From an uncultured Micrococcales bacterium (lineage in GTDB: Bacteria; Actinomycetota; Actinomycetes; Actinomycetales; Microbacteriaceae): a stretch of DNA of 12,052 bases. Of the stretch, positions 1 to 6,378 are shown piece after piece (position 1 is the stretch's first letter; each line of letters starts with the position of its first letter). The position numbers and the translations under genes were made by a program. Where the stretch lies: the NCBI GenBank assembly GCA_903831585.1, contig CAIKYE010000248.1, forward strand, positions 1-12,052, written 5' to 3'. Below the pieces are notes generated by a model, which did no database searches, was not told the DNA's origin, and saw nothing but the letters and a program-made list of their open reading frames with translations.

Positions 1-233
1 ACGTGATCGCGAAACTCGATCATCTCTCTGAATTTCCAGGTGGTGTCTACGTGCAAAATTTTGAACGGGATGCGCCCGGGGTGAAAGGCCTTGCGGGCGA
101 GGTGCAGAAGCACCGATGAGTCTTTGCCAATTGAATAGAGCATCACCGGGTTTTTGAAGGCGGCTGCGGTTTCGCGAAGAATCTCGATTGATTCGTTTTC
201 GAGTTCTTTTAGCACGTCTTGGCTGTTGACCAT
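1..233 (-). CDS. cysD: Sulfate adenylyltransferase subunit 2 (CysD), 5' part
   Basis: Small subunit of ATP sulfurylase, which with the GTPase CysN converts sulfate and ATP to adenosine 5'-phosphosulfate, the first step of assimilatory sulfate reduction. Only the first 77 codons are in the window; the gene runs off the left edge (the E. coli protein is about 300 residues). The translation begins [20 protein letters not shown] and then shows the PP-loop core [21 protein letters not shown] (shown here as key residues SIGKDSS near 34-40) followed by [16 protein letters not shown], which matches E. coli CysD nearly residue by residue as I remember it. The ATG at 231-233 is fixed because an in-frame TGA lies two codons upstream. 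There is no Shine-Dalgarno sequence; a -10 box lies 6 bases upstream, so the mRNA is probably leaderless. The identification is very safe. Confidence 0.96.
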   Translation of the reverse strand, partial: MVNSQDVLKELENESIEILRETAAAFKNPVMLYSIGKDSSVLLHLARKAFHPGRIPFKILHVDTTWKFREMIEFRDH

Positions 234-239
234 TGGTCA

Positions 240-245
240 ATTCTA
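240..245 (-). promoter_or_regulatory. -10 box of a leaderless cysD promoter
   Basis: Read on the minus strand, TAGAAT is followed by exactly six bases and then the cysD ATG. This puts the transcription start at or next to the A of the start codon. The TAnnnT form is the usual actinobacterial -10. No convincing -35 is visible about 17 bases further upstream. The same geometry is found before the methyltransferase gene at 1903. Confidence 0.6.
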
Positions 246-371
246 GGTTGGTGGGCCTGGCTTCTAGGTACGGTAACTATGTGAAACGTCTAGCAAACAC
301 GCATGCATTTCACAGCGTTCGTGCAGACTGCAGTGGTGGTCTTATACCAGTCAATCAAATCGGAGGAACAA
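246..371. other. Intergenic region between divergent cysD and the DUF4190 gene
   Basis: It holds the cysD promoter on one side and the ribosome binding site of the small membrane protein on the other. A GGAGG at 362-366 lies five bases before the ATG at 372 and decides that start. An earlier in-frame ATG at 303 has no such site, and its extra 23 residues do not resemble the family. Visible small repeats are a direct repeat TTCTAGGT (241-248, 262-269) and inverted arms TGTGAAA/TTTCACA (280-286, 308-314). I cannot name a confident plus-strand promoter; TTATAC at 342-347 is a weak -10 candidate. Confidence 0.5.
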
Positions 372-710
372 ATGGCAGCAAAAAGCACTAAGCCAGAAGT
401 AGTGGCAACAGAAAACAGCAAGTTCAATTTCAACTCACTCAACACCCTCGCGGTTGTTTCCTTGGCCACCGCGCTGACTAGCATCGGTGCCGTTGCAGCC
501 GTAATCACAGGGCACATCGCACTCGCCCAGCTAAAGACCGACGAGAAGTCGGGCCGAGCACTGGCTCTCGCCGGGCTAATCGTTGGTTATGCGACCATCG
601 CATTCTGGATCATTGCGGGCATCGGCCTAACCTGGCTGCGCATGCATTATGGCTTCGATGGCCCGATGGGTATCGAAGATCGCATGGATGGCCCAATGGG
701 CGGTCGCTAA
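372..710 (+). CDS. DUF4190-type small membrane protein
   Basis: Predicted 112-residue membrane protein of unknown function. The sequence shows a polar N-terminus (about 1-24), a first hydrophobic helix (about 25-48), the linker GHIALAQLKTDEKSGRALALAG that is typical of the DUF4190 family, and a second helix (about 64-89). The short C-terminal tail carries DGPMG twice. The start at 372 is chosen for its GGAGG five bases upstream. DUF4190 proteins are common in actinobacteria as small two-helix membrane proteins; no biochemical role is established to my knowledge. Codon choice (CTA, GCA) resembles that of the well-expressed livK here. The stop codon overlaps the stop of the convergent methyltransferase gene. 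The family call is good; the function is unknown. Confidence 0.85.
   Translation: MAAKSTKPEVVATENSKFNFNSLNTLAVVSLATALTSIGAVAAVITGHIALAQLKTDEKSGRALALAGLIVGYATIAFWIIAGIGLTWLRMHYGFDGPMGIEDRMDGPMGGR
653..678. terminator. Possible hairpin inside the DUF4190 3' end
   Basis: Arms CTTCGAT (653-659) and ATCGAAG (672-678) pair perfectly over seven bases, and CCC/GGG (662-664, 668-670) can pair inside the loop. For the minus-strand methyltransferase transcript, which ends its coding at 707, this is the first stable structure after the stop codon, so it could serve as its terminator. There is no clear U-tract in either direction, so this is tentative. Confidence 0.3.
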
Positions 711-1903
711 AGCGGCTGCGCAATAAGCGCTCGATGATCGTCGCCAACCCTGGTGAGAATTAGGGTGGCGGCGATTTCGCCTTTAAGGCTCAGTTCTTTG
801 CGCAACTGCTCTGGCACGACGTCGACGCCGCGTTTCTTGATTTCGAGCGTTCCAATGTTTCGATCGCGCAAATAGGCCTTCAACTTTTTGCGGTCGAATG
901 CCATTTCATCGATGACTCTGAAGCCGCGCATAAGCGGGGAATCGATTTCGACATCGCTGCTGAGGTAGGCAATCTCGCGAGAAATCAGAGTGGCGTCAAC
1001 TTGTCTGGCCAGATCTGCAATCAGGTGAGAGCGAACTACGGCATTGTCTGGTTCATAAATGAATTGCTTGATTGCCTCGACATCGGCCGGTTCGCTCACA
1101 AAAGTTTCGCTGACGATTTCGTGCCTACCGCTTGCATTCACAACTGTTGCCGCGCGCGCAACTCTCGGTCGCTTCACATCGCCAAACCAGAGACCGAGTT
1201 CAACTAGATCGCCATCGATAGAAAGCCACTGCGCTTCGGCATCTTGCGGAATCGCTTCGTGCGGGTGACCCGGGCCAACTTTGATTCCGGTTGGTTTGGT
1301 TCGCGCCTGGGCAACAACCCAATCGAAGTTTGGAGCGAATTGCGCCGGGTCAAACTTGCGCGCCGCTCGCTCACCTTTGCCGTCAAGTTCGCGTCTTGCC
1401 GGGTCGAAAAACAGCGCTTCGAATTGGCTCAGGTCGAGAGTGGTGATGTCTGCCTGCTCAACTTCTACATTTTCGAAAGAGCCGAGGTTGAAAACCGCCA
1501 GTGCCGCGGTGATCTCGTCAATCTCAAAAGCTCGCACGTTGAGGTCAATCGCACCCATTGCCATCGACTCGGCACCGAGGCCGCAGCCGAGGTCTGCGAC
1601 CTGGGTAATGCCGGCACCGCGAAAGCGACCGGCGTGAAGCGCAGCCGCCTGAAGTCTCGAGGCTTGCTCGAGGCCGTCTTCTGTGAAGAGCATGCCGTCG
1701 GTGAAATCGCCAAACTTCTTGCGAGCTCGGCGGCGAAGCTTGGCCTGGCTAAGCACGGCTGCAACCAACCCGGGGTCATAGCCCTCGGCTCGCAGCGCAC
1801 TGACCAGTTTGAGAACGTCTGCCTTGGCATCTAGATCACCGATCGAGCCGAGTAGGGCTAGGGCCTCGGGGGTGAACAGCTTGAAAAGCTCGGCACGTTG
1901 CAT
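707..1903 (-). CDS. Class I SAM-dependent methyltransferase with THUMP-like C-terminus
   Basis: 398-residue protein with a Rossmann-type methyltransferase core. SAM-binding motif I is VADLGCGLGAES (residues 102-113), an acidic FEIDE follows at 126-130 (motif II), and FFDPARR sits at 165-171 in the place of motif IV. The N-terminal 90 residues are helical and basic (LRRRARKKFG at 56-65). The C-terminal part, with EPDNAVVRSHLIADLAR (284-300) and LEIKKRGVDV (353-362), resembles the THUMP-like domain of a conserved actinobacterial family. The substrate is not known; an RNA base is a reasonable guess from the THUMP resemblance. The ATG at 1903 has no Shine-Dalgarno sequence but a -10 box six bases upstream, suggesting a leaderless mRNA. 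The gene stands alone between convergent DUF4190 and divergent groES. Confidence 0.87.
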   Translation of the reverse strand: MQRAELFKLFTPEALALLGSIGDLDAKADVLKLVSALRAEGYDPGLVAAVLSQAKLRRRARKKFGDFTDGMLFTEDGLEQASRLQAAALHAGRFRGAGITQVADLGCGLGAESMAMGAIDLNVRAFEIDEITAALAVFNLGSFENVEVEQADITTLDLSQFEALFFDPARRELDGKGERAARKFDPAQFAPNFDWVVAQARTKPTGIKVGPGHPHEAIPQDAEAQWLSIDGDLVELGLWFGDVKRPRVARAATVVNASGRHEIVSETFVSEPADVEAIKQFIYEPDNAVVRSHLIADLARQVDATLISREIAYLSSDVEIDSPLMRGFRVIDEMAFDRKKLKAYLRDRNIGTLEIKKRGVDVVPEQLRKELSLKGEIAATLILTRVGDDHRALIAQPL

Positions 1904-1909
1904 GCCCCA

Positions 1910-1915
1910 AGCCTA
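1910..1915 (-). promoter_or_regulatory. -10 box of a leaderless methyltransferase promoter
   Basis: On the minus strand TAGGCT is followed by six bases and the ATG of the methyltransferase gene. The spacing is identical to that of cysD. No -35 is visible, and there is no ribosome binding site between the box and the ATG. Confidence 0.5.
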
Positions 1916-1941
1916 AGCAACGCAGGTGCACACGGGTGATG

Positions 1942-1968
1942 TTGGCACTCACCTTGACCGAGTGCTAA
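1942..1968. promoter_or_regulatory. CIRCE operator (HrcA binding site) of groES
   Basis: Inverted repeat TTGGCACTC - 9 bases - GAGTGCTAA. It matches the CIRCE consensus (TTAGCACTC - N9 - GAGTGCTAA) at 17 of 18 arm positions; only the third base differs. CIRCE is bound by the repressor HrcA and released on heat shock. It overlaps the likely groES -35 (TTGACC, 1953-1958), so bound HrcA would block RNA polymerase. The regulator gene itself is not in the window. Confidence 0.93.
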
Positions 1969-1982
1969 CCATCAATTAGAGT
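1953..1982 (+). promoter_or_regulatory. groES promoter
   Basis: TTGACC (1953-1958), 18-base spacer, TAGAGT (1977-1982). The -35 lies in the CIRCE spacer. Transcription would start near 1989, giving a leader of about 45 bases with the ribosome binding site AGAAGAGGT (2021-2029) before the ATG at 2034. Confidence 0.65.
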
Positions 1983-2033
1983 TTTCAAGTGGCCACAAGG
2001 CCAACGAACCCCTCATAGATAGAAGAGGTCACT

Positions 2034-2330
2034 ATGTCTGTAGTAATCAAGCCACTAGAAGATCGCATTGTCGTTCAGCCGGTCGAGGCAGAGCAGGTAA
2101 CCAGCTCTGGTCTAGTCATTCCAGACACCGCAAAGGAACGCCCACAGGAGGCAGTTGTCATCTCGGTCGGCCCAGGCCGCATCGACGACAACGGCAACCG
2201 CGTTCCGATCGACGTAAAGGTCGGCGACAAGGTTATCTTCTCGAAGTACGGCGGCACCGAGCTCAAGTATGAAGGTGTCGAGTACCTAGTGCTTTCGGCT
2301 CGCGACGTGCTCGCGGTCGTTGAGCGCTAA
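2034..2330 (+). CDS. groES: Co-chaperonin GroES
   Basis: 98-residue cytoplasmic co-chaperonin, the seven-subunit lid of the GroEL folding chamber. The length is standard. The N-terminus [16 protein letters not shown] is typical; the mobile loop that touches GroEL is around residues 17-35 with [21 protein letters not shown] at 46-49 and [14 protein letters not shown] in the second half are family hallmarks. Start chosen for AGAAGAGGT upstream. The gene is controlled by a CIRCE element. No groEL follows: the next gene is a transporter and a hairpin ends the groES unit at once. Actinobacteria often keep a groEL copy elsewhere, so the partner is probably at another locus. Confidence 0.98.
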   Translation: MSVVIKPLEDRIVVQPVEAEQVTSSGLVIPDTAKERPQEAVVISVGPGRIDDNGNRVPIDVKVGDKVIFSKYGGTELKYEGVEYLVLSARDVLAVVER

Positions 2331-2340
2331 AAACCAAAAC

Positions 2341-3246
2341 GTGAACGACCCCGGGCATGACTATGCTCGGGGTCTTCCACTTGGACTGACCGCCTACTTC
2401 ATCTGGGGCAGTTTTCCGCTCGTCATTTCGATGCTCGGATTCGCATCTCCTTACGAAATCGTTGTCTGGCGAGTGGTGTTTGGATTCTTAACCGCCGTTC
2501 TTCTTATTGCGATCACCAAAAACTTCAAGAGCCTGCGCGAGACGTTCAAAAACAGAGCCAACATCACCTGGATAGCGGCCAGCGCAATTTTCATTTTCAT
2601 CAACTGGCTCGTCTACGTGATTGCAATTTCTGAACACCACGTTGTCGAATCTTCTCTCGGTTACTTTATTAATCCACTCGTGACGATTCTGCTAGCGGTT
2701 GTTTTCTTGCGCGAAAAGCTTTCTCGGGTGCAGTGGGTAGCCATGAGCTTTGGCGCGCTCGCGGTGATTGTTTTGACAATTGATTACGGTCGCCCGCCAT
2801 GGATCGCGCTAATTCTCGCTGGCTCTTTTGGAATCTATGGTCTTGCCAAGAACAAGCTCGGCGGCAAGGTCAGTGCGTTGAATAGCTTTGCGATTGAATC
2901 TGGTTTCGTAGTGCCAATCGCAATAGTGCAGCTGATCTTGATTCAAGTCATCGGCGGTGGAATCTTGTTTGCCAGCCAAGGTGTTTTGGGAATGGCCGGC
3001 CTGGCGATGTATGGAGCGCTTACGGCTATCCCGCTGATTCTGTTTGGGGCTGCGGCCCAGCACCTGCCGCTAAAGGTCATGGGTTTCATGCAGTACATCG
3101 CACCGATTATTCAGTTCACGCTTGGCCTGGTTGTGTTTAACGAACCGATGCCGACCGCTCGCTGGCTAGGTTTCAGCCTGGTTTGGCTCAGTCTCGCAAT
3201 TTTGAGCTTCGATATGATTCGCAGCAGAAATCAACGTCAAAGCTGA
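2341..3246 (+). CDS. rarD: RarD/EamA-family (DMT) transporter
   Basis: Multi-pass membrane protein of the drug/metabolite transporter superfamily, RarD subfamily; substrate unknown. Recognisable stretches are AYFIWGSFPLV in the first helix, SSLGYFINPLV about 100 residues in, and FMQYIAPIIQFTLG towards the C-terminus, each close to E. coli RarD. About ten hydrophobic segments fill the protein, as in the family. The start is uncertain. GTG at 2341 gives 301 residues and begins 11 bases after groES; TTG at 2320 gives 308 and overlaps groES. Neither has a Shine-Dalgarno sequence. The protein needs the residues before AYFIWG, and no start codon exists between the hairpin (2347-2374) and that helix, so the hairpin must be coding. 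Expression may depend on read-through from groES or on a weak own promoter. Confidence 0.88.
   Translation: MNDPGHDYARGLPLGLTAYFIWGSFPLVISMLGFASPYEIVVWRVVFGFLTAVLLIAITKNFKSLRETFKNRANITWIAASAIFIFINWLVYVIAISEHHVVESSLGYFINPLVTILLAVVFLREKLSRVQWVAMSFGALAVIVLTIDYGRPPWIALILAGSFGIYGLAKNKLGGKVSALNSFAIESGFVVPIAIVQLILIQVIGGGILFASQGVLGMAGLAMYGALTAIPLILFGAAAQHLPLKVMGFMQYIAPIIQFTLGLVVFNEPMPTARWLGFSLVWLSLAILSFDMIRSRNQRQS
2347..2374 (+). terminator. Terminator-like hairpin between groES and rarD, inside the rarD 5' end
   Basis: Arms GACCCCGGGCAT (2347-2358) and ATGCTCGGGGTC (2363-2374) form twelve pairs (one G-U) around the four-base loop GACT. It begins 17 bases after the groES stop codon, the place expected for its terminator. 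The downstream tract TCTTCCACTT is only partly U-rich, as is common in actinobacterial terminators. It falls on codons 3-12 of the GTG-started rarD frame. Confidence 0.7.
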
Positions 3247-3491
3247 CCGAAACAATATCGTTACATCACATTTTGGTTGAGGGTTTTCTCGCCGGTAAGC
3301 GTGGCTGCATCGCTGAATCCCTTATTTTCAGGGACATCATTCAAGACCCCAATTGATCTGCAGGCAAATGTTTACCCACTGTTACCGCTTGTTTCGATTT
3401 AGAAATATCGTAATTCTGTCAAATCGGTAAACTTCACTTGGTTTCCAATTTGTACCAAATTAGGAACACCCAACATCAATCAAGGAGACAC
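3247..3491. other. rarD-livK intergenic region
   Basis: AT-richer 245-base gap that should hold the livK promoter. Candidates are TTACCG (3382-3387) - 18 bases - TATCGT (3406-3411), or TAATTC at 3411; neither is convincing. A small stem TCCCT/AGGGA (3318-3322, 3330-3334) might end rarD but is weak. A palindrome AATTTG-TAC-CAAATT (3447-3461) lies 30 bases before livK and may be an operator. I recognise no riboswitch or small RNA and no coding frame. The livK ribosome binding site AAGGAG is at 3482-3487. Confidence 0.5.
3447..3461. repeat. Inverted repeat upstream of livK
   Basis: AATTTG and CAAATT arms around TAC form a 15-base palindromic element in the livK leader. An overlapping TTGG-TTT-CCAA (3438-3448) precedes it. 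It could be an operator or a small hairpin in the mRNA leader; nothing in the window identifies a regulator. Confidence 0.35.
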
Positions 3492-4727
3492 ATGTCTACA
3501 TTAAAGAAAGGTGCTGCCGGAATTGCTCTTGCAGCTAGCCTCGCGCTAGCTCTAAGCGGCTGTGCAGCCCCAGCGTTCGATGCAGCAAACTGTACCGACG
3601 CAGAGCTAAAGATCGGTTCACTACTTCCGACCACCGGAAACCTAGCATTCCTAGGCCCACCAGAAATTGCTGGAGTTGACGCTGCAATCGCAGAGATCAA
3701 CGCAGCCGGTGGAGTACTAGGCAAGTGTGTATCTGTTTCTCACAAGGACTCAGGCGACACCTCAACTGACACCGCAACTCAGTCAGCTACCGCACTTATC
3801 AACGAGGGTGTTGACGCCATCGTTGGTGCAGCATCATCAGGTGTATCTCTAAGCGTTATCGACCAGGTAACTGCAGCTAACGTTGTACAGATCTCACCAG
3901 CTAACACTTCACCAACCCTCAGCACCTACGCTGACAACGGTTACTACTTCCGTACCGCACCTTCAGACGTTCTACAGGGTCGCGTTCTTGGAAACCTAAT
4001 CACCGGTGACGGTAACGAGAAGGTTGGCTTCTTGACAATCCAGGACCCATACGGCACCGGCTTGTACGAGAACGCAAAGATCTCAGTTGAGGCAGCTGGC
4101 GGTTCAGTCGTAGCGAACGAAGAGTTCGCTGGCGGAACCAAGAACTTCTCAGCTCAGGTTGACAAGGTTCTAGCTGCTGGTCCAGATGCAGTCGTCGTTA
4201 TCTCGTTTGACGAGGCAAAGTCGATTCTTCCTGAGCTAGTCAAGGTAAAGGGCTTTGCTGCAAGCAAGGTTTACCTAGTTGACGGAAACGTTGCTAACTA
4301 CAGCAAGGACTTCACCGACTTCAGCATCGAAGGCGCACAGGGAACCATTCCTGGTGTTGTTGCTACTGAAGAAATCAAGGCTAAGTTCTTGGCTGCAAAC
4401 CCAGACCTAACCGACTTCTCATACGCTGCTGAGTCATACGACGCAGTTATGTTGGTTGCCTTGGCTGCAATTGCCGGTGGCGCTGCTGATGGTGCAACCA
4501 TCAAGGCAAACCTAAAGGCAGTATCAGAGGGTGGCGAGAAGGTAACTGACTTCGCAACCGCAGCTCAGATGTTGAAGGATGGAAAAGACATCGACTTTGA
4601 CGGTCTATCAGGCCCAATCACTTTCGATGACAACGGAGACCCTACTGAGGCCTACGTTGGTATCTACAAGTTCAACGCAGACAACACCAACACCGCTACC
4701 AAGTCAGAGTACGGAAAGCTCAACTAA
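3492..4727 (+). CDS. livK: Substrate-binding lipoprotein of the branched-chain amino-acid ABC transporter
   Basis: 411-residue extracytoplasmic receptor that captures the substrate and delivers it to the LivHM permease. It has a lipoprotein signal: basic MSTLKKG, hydrophobic stretch 8-20, and lipobox LSGC with the acylated Cys24. The mature protein is a type I periplasmic-binding fold (Peripla_BP_6 type): ELKIGSLLPTTGNLAFLG (38-55), INAAGG, AIVGAASSGVS (109-119), and QISPANTSPTLS (133-144), the region that normally contacts the amino-acid backbone. Two Cys (34, 79) might form a disulfide. The start is fixed by AAGGAG at 3482-3487; the in-frame ATG further upstream lacks the signal-peptide pattern. 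The gene is convergent to livF and shares its terminator. Codons are strongly skewed to CTA, TCA, GCA and CCA, unlike livHMGF, suggesting high expression. The exact substrate (Leu/Ile/Val, other amino acid, amide) cannot be told. Confidence 0.92.
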   Translation: MSTLKKGAAGIALAASLALALSGCAAPAFDAANCTDAELKIGSLLPTTGNLAFLGPPEIAGVDAAIAEINAAGGVLGKCVSVSHKDSGDTSTDTATQSATALINEGVDAIVGAASSGVSLSVIDQVTAANVVQISPANTSPTLSTYADNGYYFRTAPSDVLQGRVLGNLITGDGNEKVGFLTIQDPYGTGLYENAKISVEAAGGSVVANEEFAGGTKNFSAQVDKVLAAGPDAVVVISFDEAKSILPELVKVKGFAASKVYLVDGNVANYSKDFTDFSIEGAQGTIPGVVATEEIKAKFLAANPDLTDFSYAAESYDAVMLVALAAIAGGAADGATIKANLKAVSEGGEKVTDFATAAQMLKDGKDIDFDGLSGPITFDDNGDPTEAYVGIYKFNADNTNTATKSEYGKLN

Positions 4728-4736
4728 GTAGTAGTT

Positions 4737-4779
4737 CAATAAAGAACCCCCCGGCTAAACACCGGGGGGTTCTTTATTG
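4737..4779. terminator. Bidirectional terminator between livK and livF
   Basis: A perfect 18-base-pair stem (4737-4754 with 4762-4779) around the seven-base loop CTAAACA. Six G-C pairs in a row form the core and an A/T-rich base gives CTTTATT on both strands, so it can stop transcripts from either side. It lies 9 bases after the livK stop and 10 bases after the livF stop. Confidence 0.95.
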
Positions 4780-4789
4780 CTTAAAACTT

Positions 4790-5521
4790 TTAGAGGTCAG
4801 CGAGGTTTCCGAGGTATAGGTCGATCATCTTCGGGTCGTTCAACAACTCGCGGCCGGTGCCCGTATAGGCATCCTTGCCCTGATCTAGAACATAGGCGCG
4901 GTCGCAGATCTGAAGACAGCGGCGAGCGTTCTGCTCAACCATGATGATTGTCACACCTGCCTGGTTGACCTCTTTGACTCGCAAGAAGGCTTCGTCTTGG
5001 CGAACCGGCGAGAGACCAGCAGAAGGCTCGTCTAGTAAAAGAACCGATGGGTCAACCATGAGTGCGCGACCCATGGCAACCATCTGGCGCTCACCGCCAG
5101 ATAGCGAGCCGGCGCGCTGCGAACGACGCTTGCCTAGGTCAGGAAAAATGTTGGTGACAAAATCGAAGCGCTCCTGAAAACGTTTTGGTGATTGAAATAC
5201 ACCCATCTGCAGGTTCTCTTCGATGGTCAAACTCGGAAACACGTTGTTGGTCTGAGGAACGAAAGCAACGCCCTTGCTAACCAGCTTGTTTGCCTTGAAG
5301 TTTGTAATGTCTTCACCGTTTAGCAGAACCTGGCCTTCGCGAACGTTAACCTGACCAAAGATTGCCTTTAGCAGAGTTGACTTGCCGGCACCGTTTGGGC
5401 CGATGATTCCAATCAGGTCACCCTCGTATGCGGTCAGTGAGCAGCCATTGAGAATGTTGATGCCTGGCAGATAGCCCGCGTGAAGATCTTTGGCGTGAAC
5501 AACCGGTGTTTGGTTAGCCAT
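4790..5521 (-). CDS. livF: Branched-chain amino-acid ABC transporter ATPase LivF
   Basis: 243-residue cytoplasmic ATPase that with LivG powers import through LivHM. Motifs: Walker A GPNGAGKST (41-49), Q-loop Gln90, ABC signature LSGGERQ (140-146), Walker B VLLLDEP (160-166), and MVEQNAR (194-200) in the H-loop position, where the LivF family normally has Gln in place of His. The length is standard for LivF. The ATG shares one base with the livG stop (TAATG), so translation is probably coupled. It is the last gene of the operon and is followed by the strong terminator. LivF rather than LivG is chosen for the shorter length, the PLYLG-like C-terminal end (DLYLGNL) and the EQN motif. Confidence 0.95.
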   Translation of the reverse strand: MANQTPVVHAKDLHAGYLPGINILNGCSLTAYEGDLIGIIGPNGAGKSTLLKAIFGQVNVREGQVLLNGEDITNFKANKLVSKGVAFVPQTNNVFPSLTIEENLQMGVFQSPKRFQERFDFVTNIFPDLGKRRSQRAGSLSGGERQMVAMGRALMVDPSVLLLDEPSAGLSPVRQDEAFLRVKEVNQAGVTIIMVEQNARRCLQICDRAYVLDQGKDAYTGTGRELLNDPKMIDLYLGNLADL

Positions 5522-6378
5522 TAGTTGTCGTCCTTTGCGATCTTGATCGAAACAGTGCCAAGGTCGATGTCTGCGTGAGCTCCGAGATACGCGTCGATGA
5601 CCGCCTGGTCTTTCATAACCTGTGCTGGCGGACCCTCGGCAACGATTCTGCCCTCGGCCATAACAATCACCCAGTCGCTGATGTGGCGAACCATGTGCAT
5701 GTCGTGCTCAACAAACAGCACTGTGGTTCCATTTGACTTCAAATCTTTGATGTGGTCGAGCAGAGATTGGGTGAGCGCAGGGTTTACTCCGGCCATCGGC
5801 TCATCGAGCATCACGAGTTTCGGTTCGGCCATGAGCGCGCGAGCCATCTCGAGCAACTTGCGCTGCCCACCCGATAGCGACGCTGCATAGTCATCGCGCT
5901 TGGCGTCTAGTTTGAATCGCTTTAGTAACTCTTCGGCCTGAGCGGTTATGCGGCTCTCAAAGCCACTCCAGAGCGGGCGAATGAGAGCGGTGAAGAACCT
6001 CTCACCAGCTTGCTTCTGAGCGCCGAGACGCATGTTCTCGATCACGCTGAGCAAGCTAAGCGACTTGGTGAGCTGAAAGGTGCGAATCATTCCGAGGCGA
6101 GCAACCTTGTATGAGGCAACCCCAGCTAGGTCTTTGCCCTCGAAGGTCCAGGTTCCGGTGGTCGGCTTATCGAAGCCGGTGAGCAGGTTGAACAGCGTTG
6201 TCTTGCCGGCTCCGTTAGGGCCGATCAGAGCGGTGATCTTGCCTCGAGGAATCTCGAGGTGGGCAACGTCTACCGCGGTGAGACCGCCGAACTGGCGGCT
6301 AACGTTGTCGGCGATCAGAATTGGGTCGACCTTCTGGCAGCCCGGCGAAGCATCGCCGACTGAGATTTGATTAGACAT
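5521..6378 (-). CDS. livG: Branched-chain amino-acid ABC transporter ATPase LivG
   Basis: 285-residue cytoplasmic ATPase, partner of LivF. Motifs: Walker A GPNGAGKTT (53-61), Q-loop Gln102 in IRTFQLTK, signature LSGGQRK (168-174), Walker B LVMLDEP (188-194) with MAGVNP after it as in LivG, and H-loop His225 in VEHDMHMV. The start at 6378 is chosen because AAGGAG (6389-6394) lies ten bases upstream and the ATG overlaps the livM stop by eight bases; a longer open frame reaching 6453 would only add a shadow of livM. About 17 polar residues precede the nucleotide-binding domain, and the C-terminus extends about 20 residues beyond the usual DAYLG end. Both ends are slightly longer than in E. coli. 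Confidence 0.95.
   Translation of the reverse strand: MSNQISVGDASPGCQKVDPILIADNVSRQFGGLTAVDVAHLEIPRGKITALIGPNGAGKTTLFNLLTGFDKPTTGTWTFEGKDLAGVASYKVARLGMIRTFQLTKSLSLLSVIENMRLGAQKQAGERFFTALIRPLWSGFESRITAQAEELLKRFKLDAKRDDYAASLSGGQRKLLEMARALMAEPKLVMLDEPMAGVNPALTQSLLDHIKDLKSNGTTVLFVEHDMHMVRHISDWVIVMAEGRIVAEGPPAQVMKDQAVIDAYLGAHADIDLGTVSIKIAKDDN

Noticed and set aside
280..314. TGTGAAA ... TTTCACA as a CRP-type site
   Set aside because: The arms resemble CRP half-sites, but the spacing (25 bases between TGTGA and TCACA rather than 6) is wrong for CRP.
1244..1834. 196-codon open frame on the plus strand inside the methyltransferase gene
   Set aside because: No ribosome binding site or recognisable family; it mirrors the well-supported methyltransferase codons on the other strand.
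2034..2330. groES without groEL as evidence of gene loss
   Set aside because: Separate groEL loci are common in actinobacteria, and the window is too small to judge.
3318..3334. TCCCT/AGGGA stem as the rarD terminator
   Set aside because: Only five pairs and a seven-base loop with no U-tract; too weak to call.
4919..4942. Missing H-loop histidine in LivF as a sign of a dead ATPase
   Set aside because: EQN in this position is normal for LivF proteins, and all other motifs are intact.
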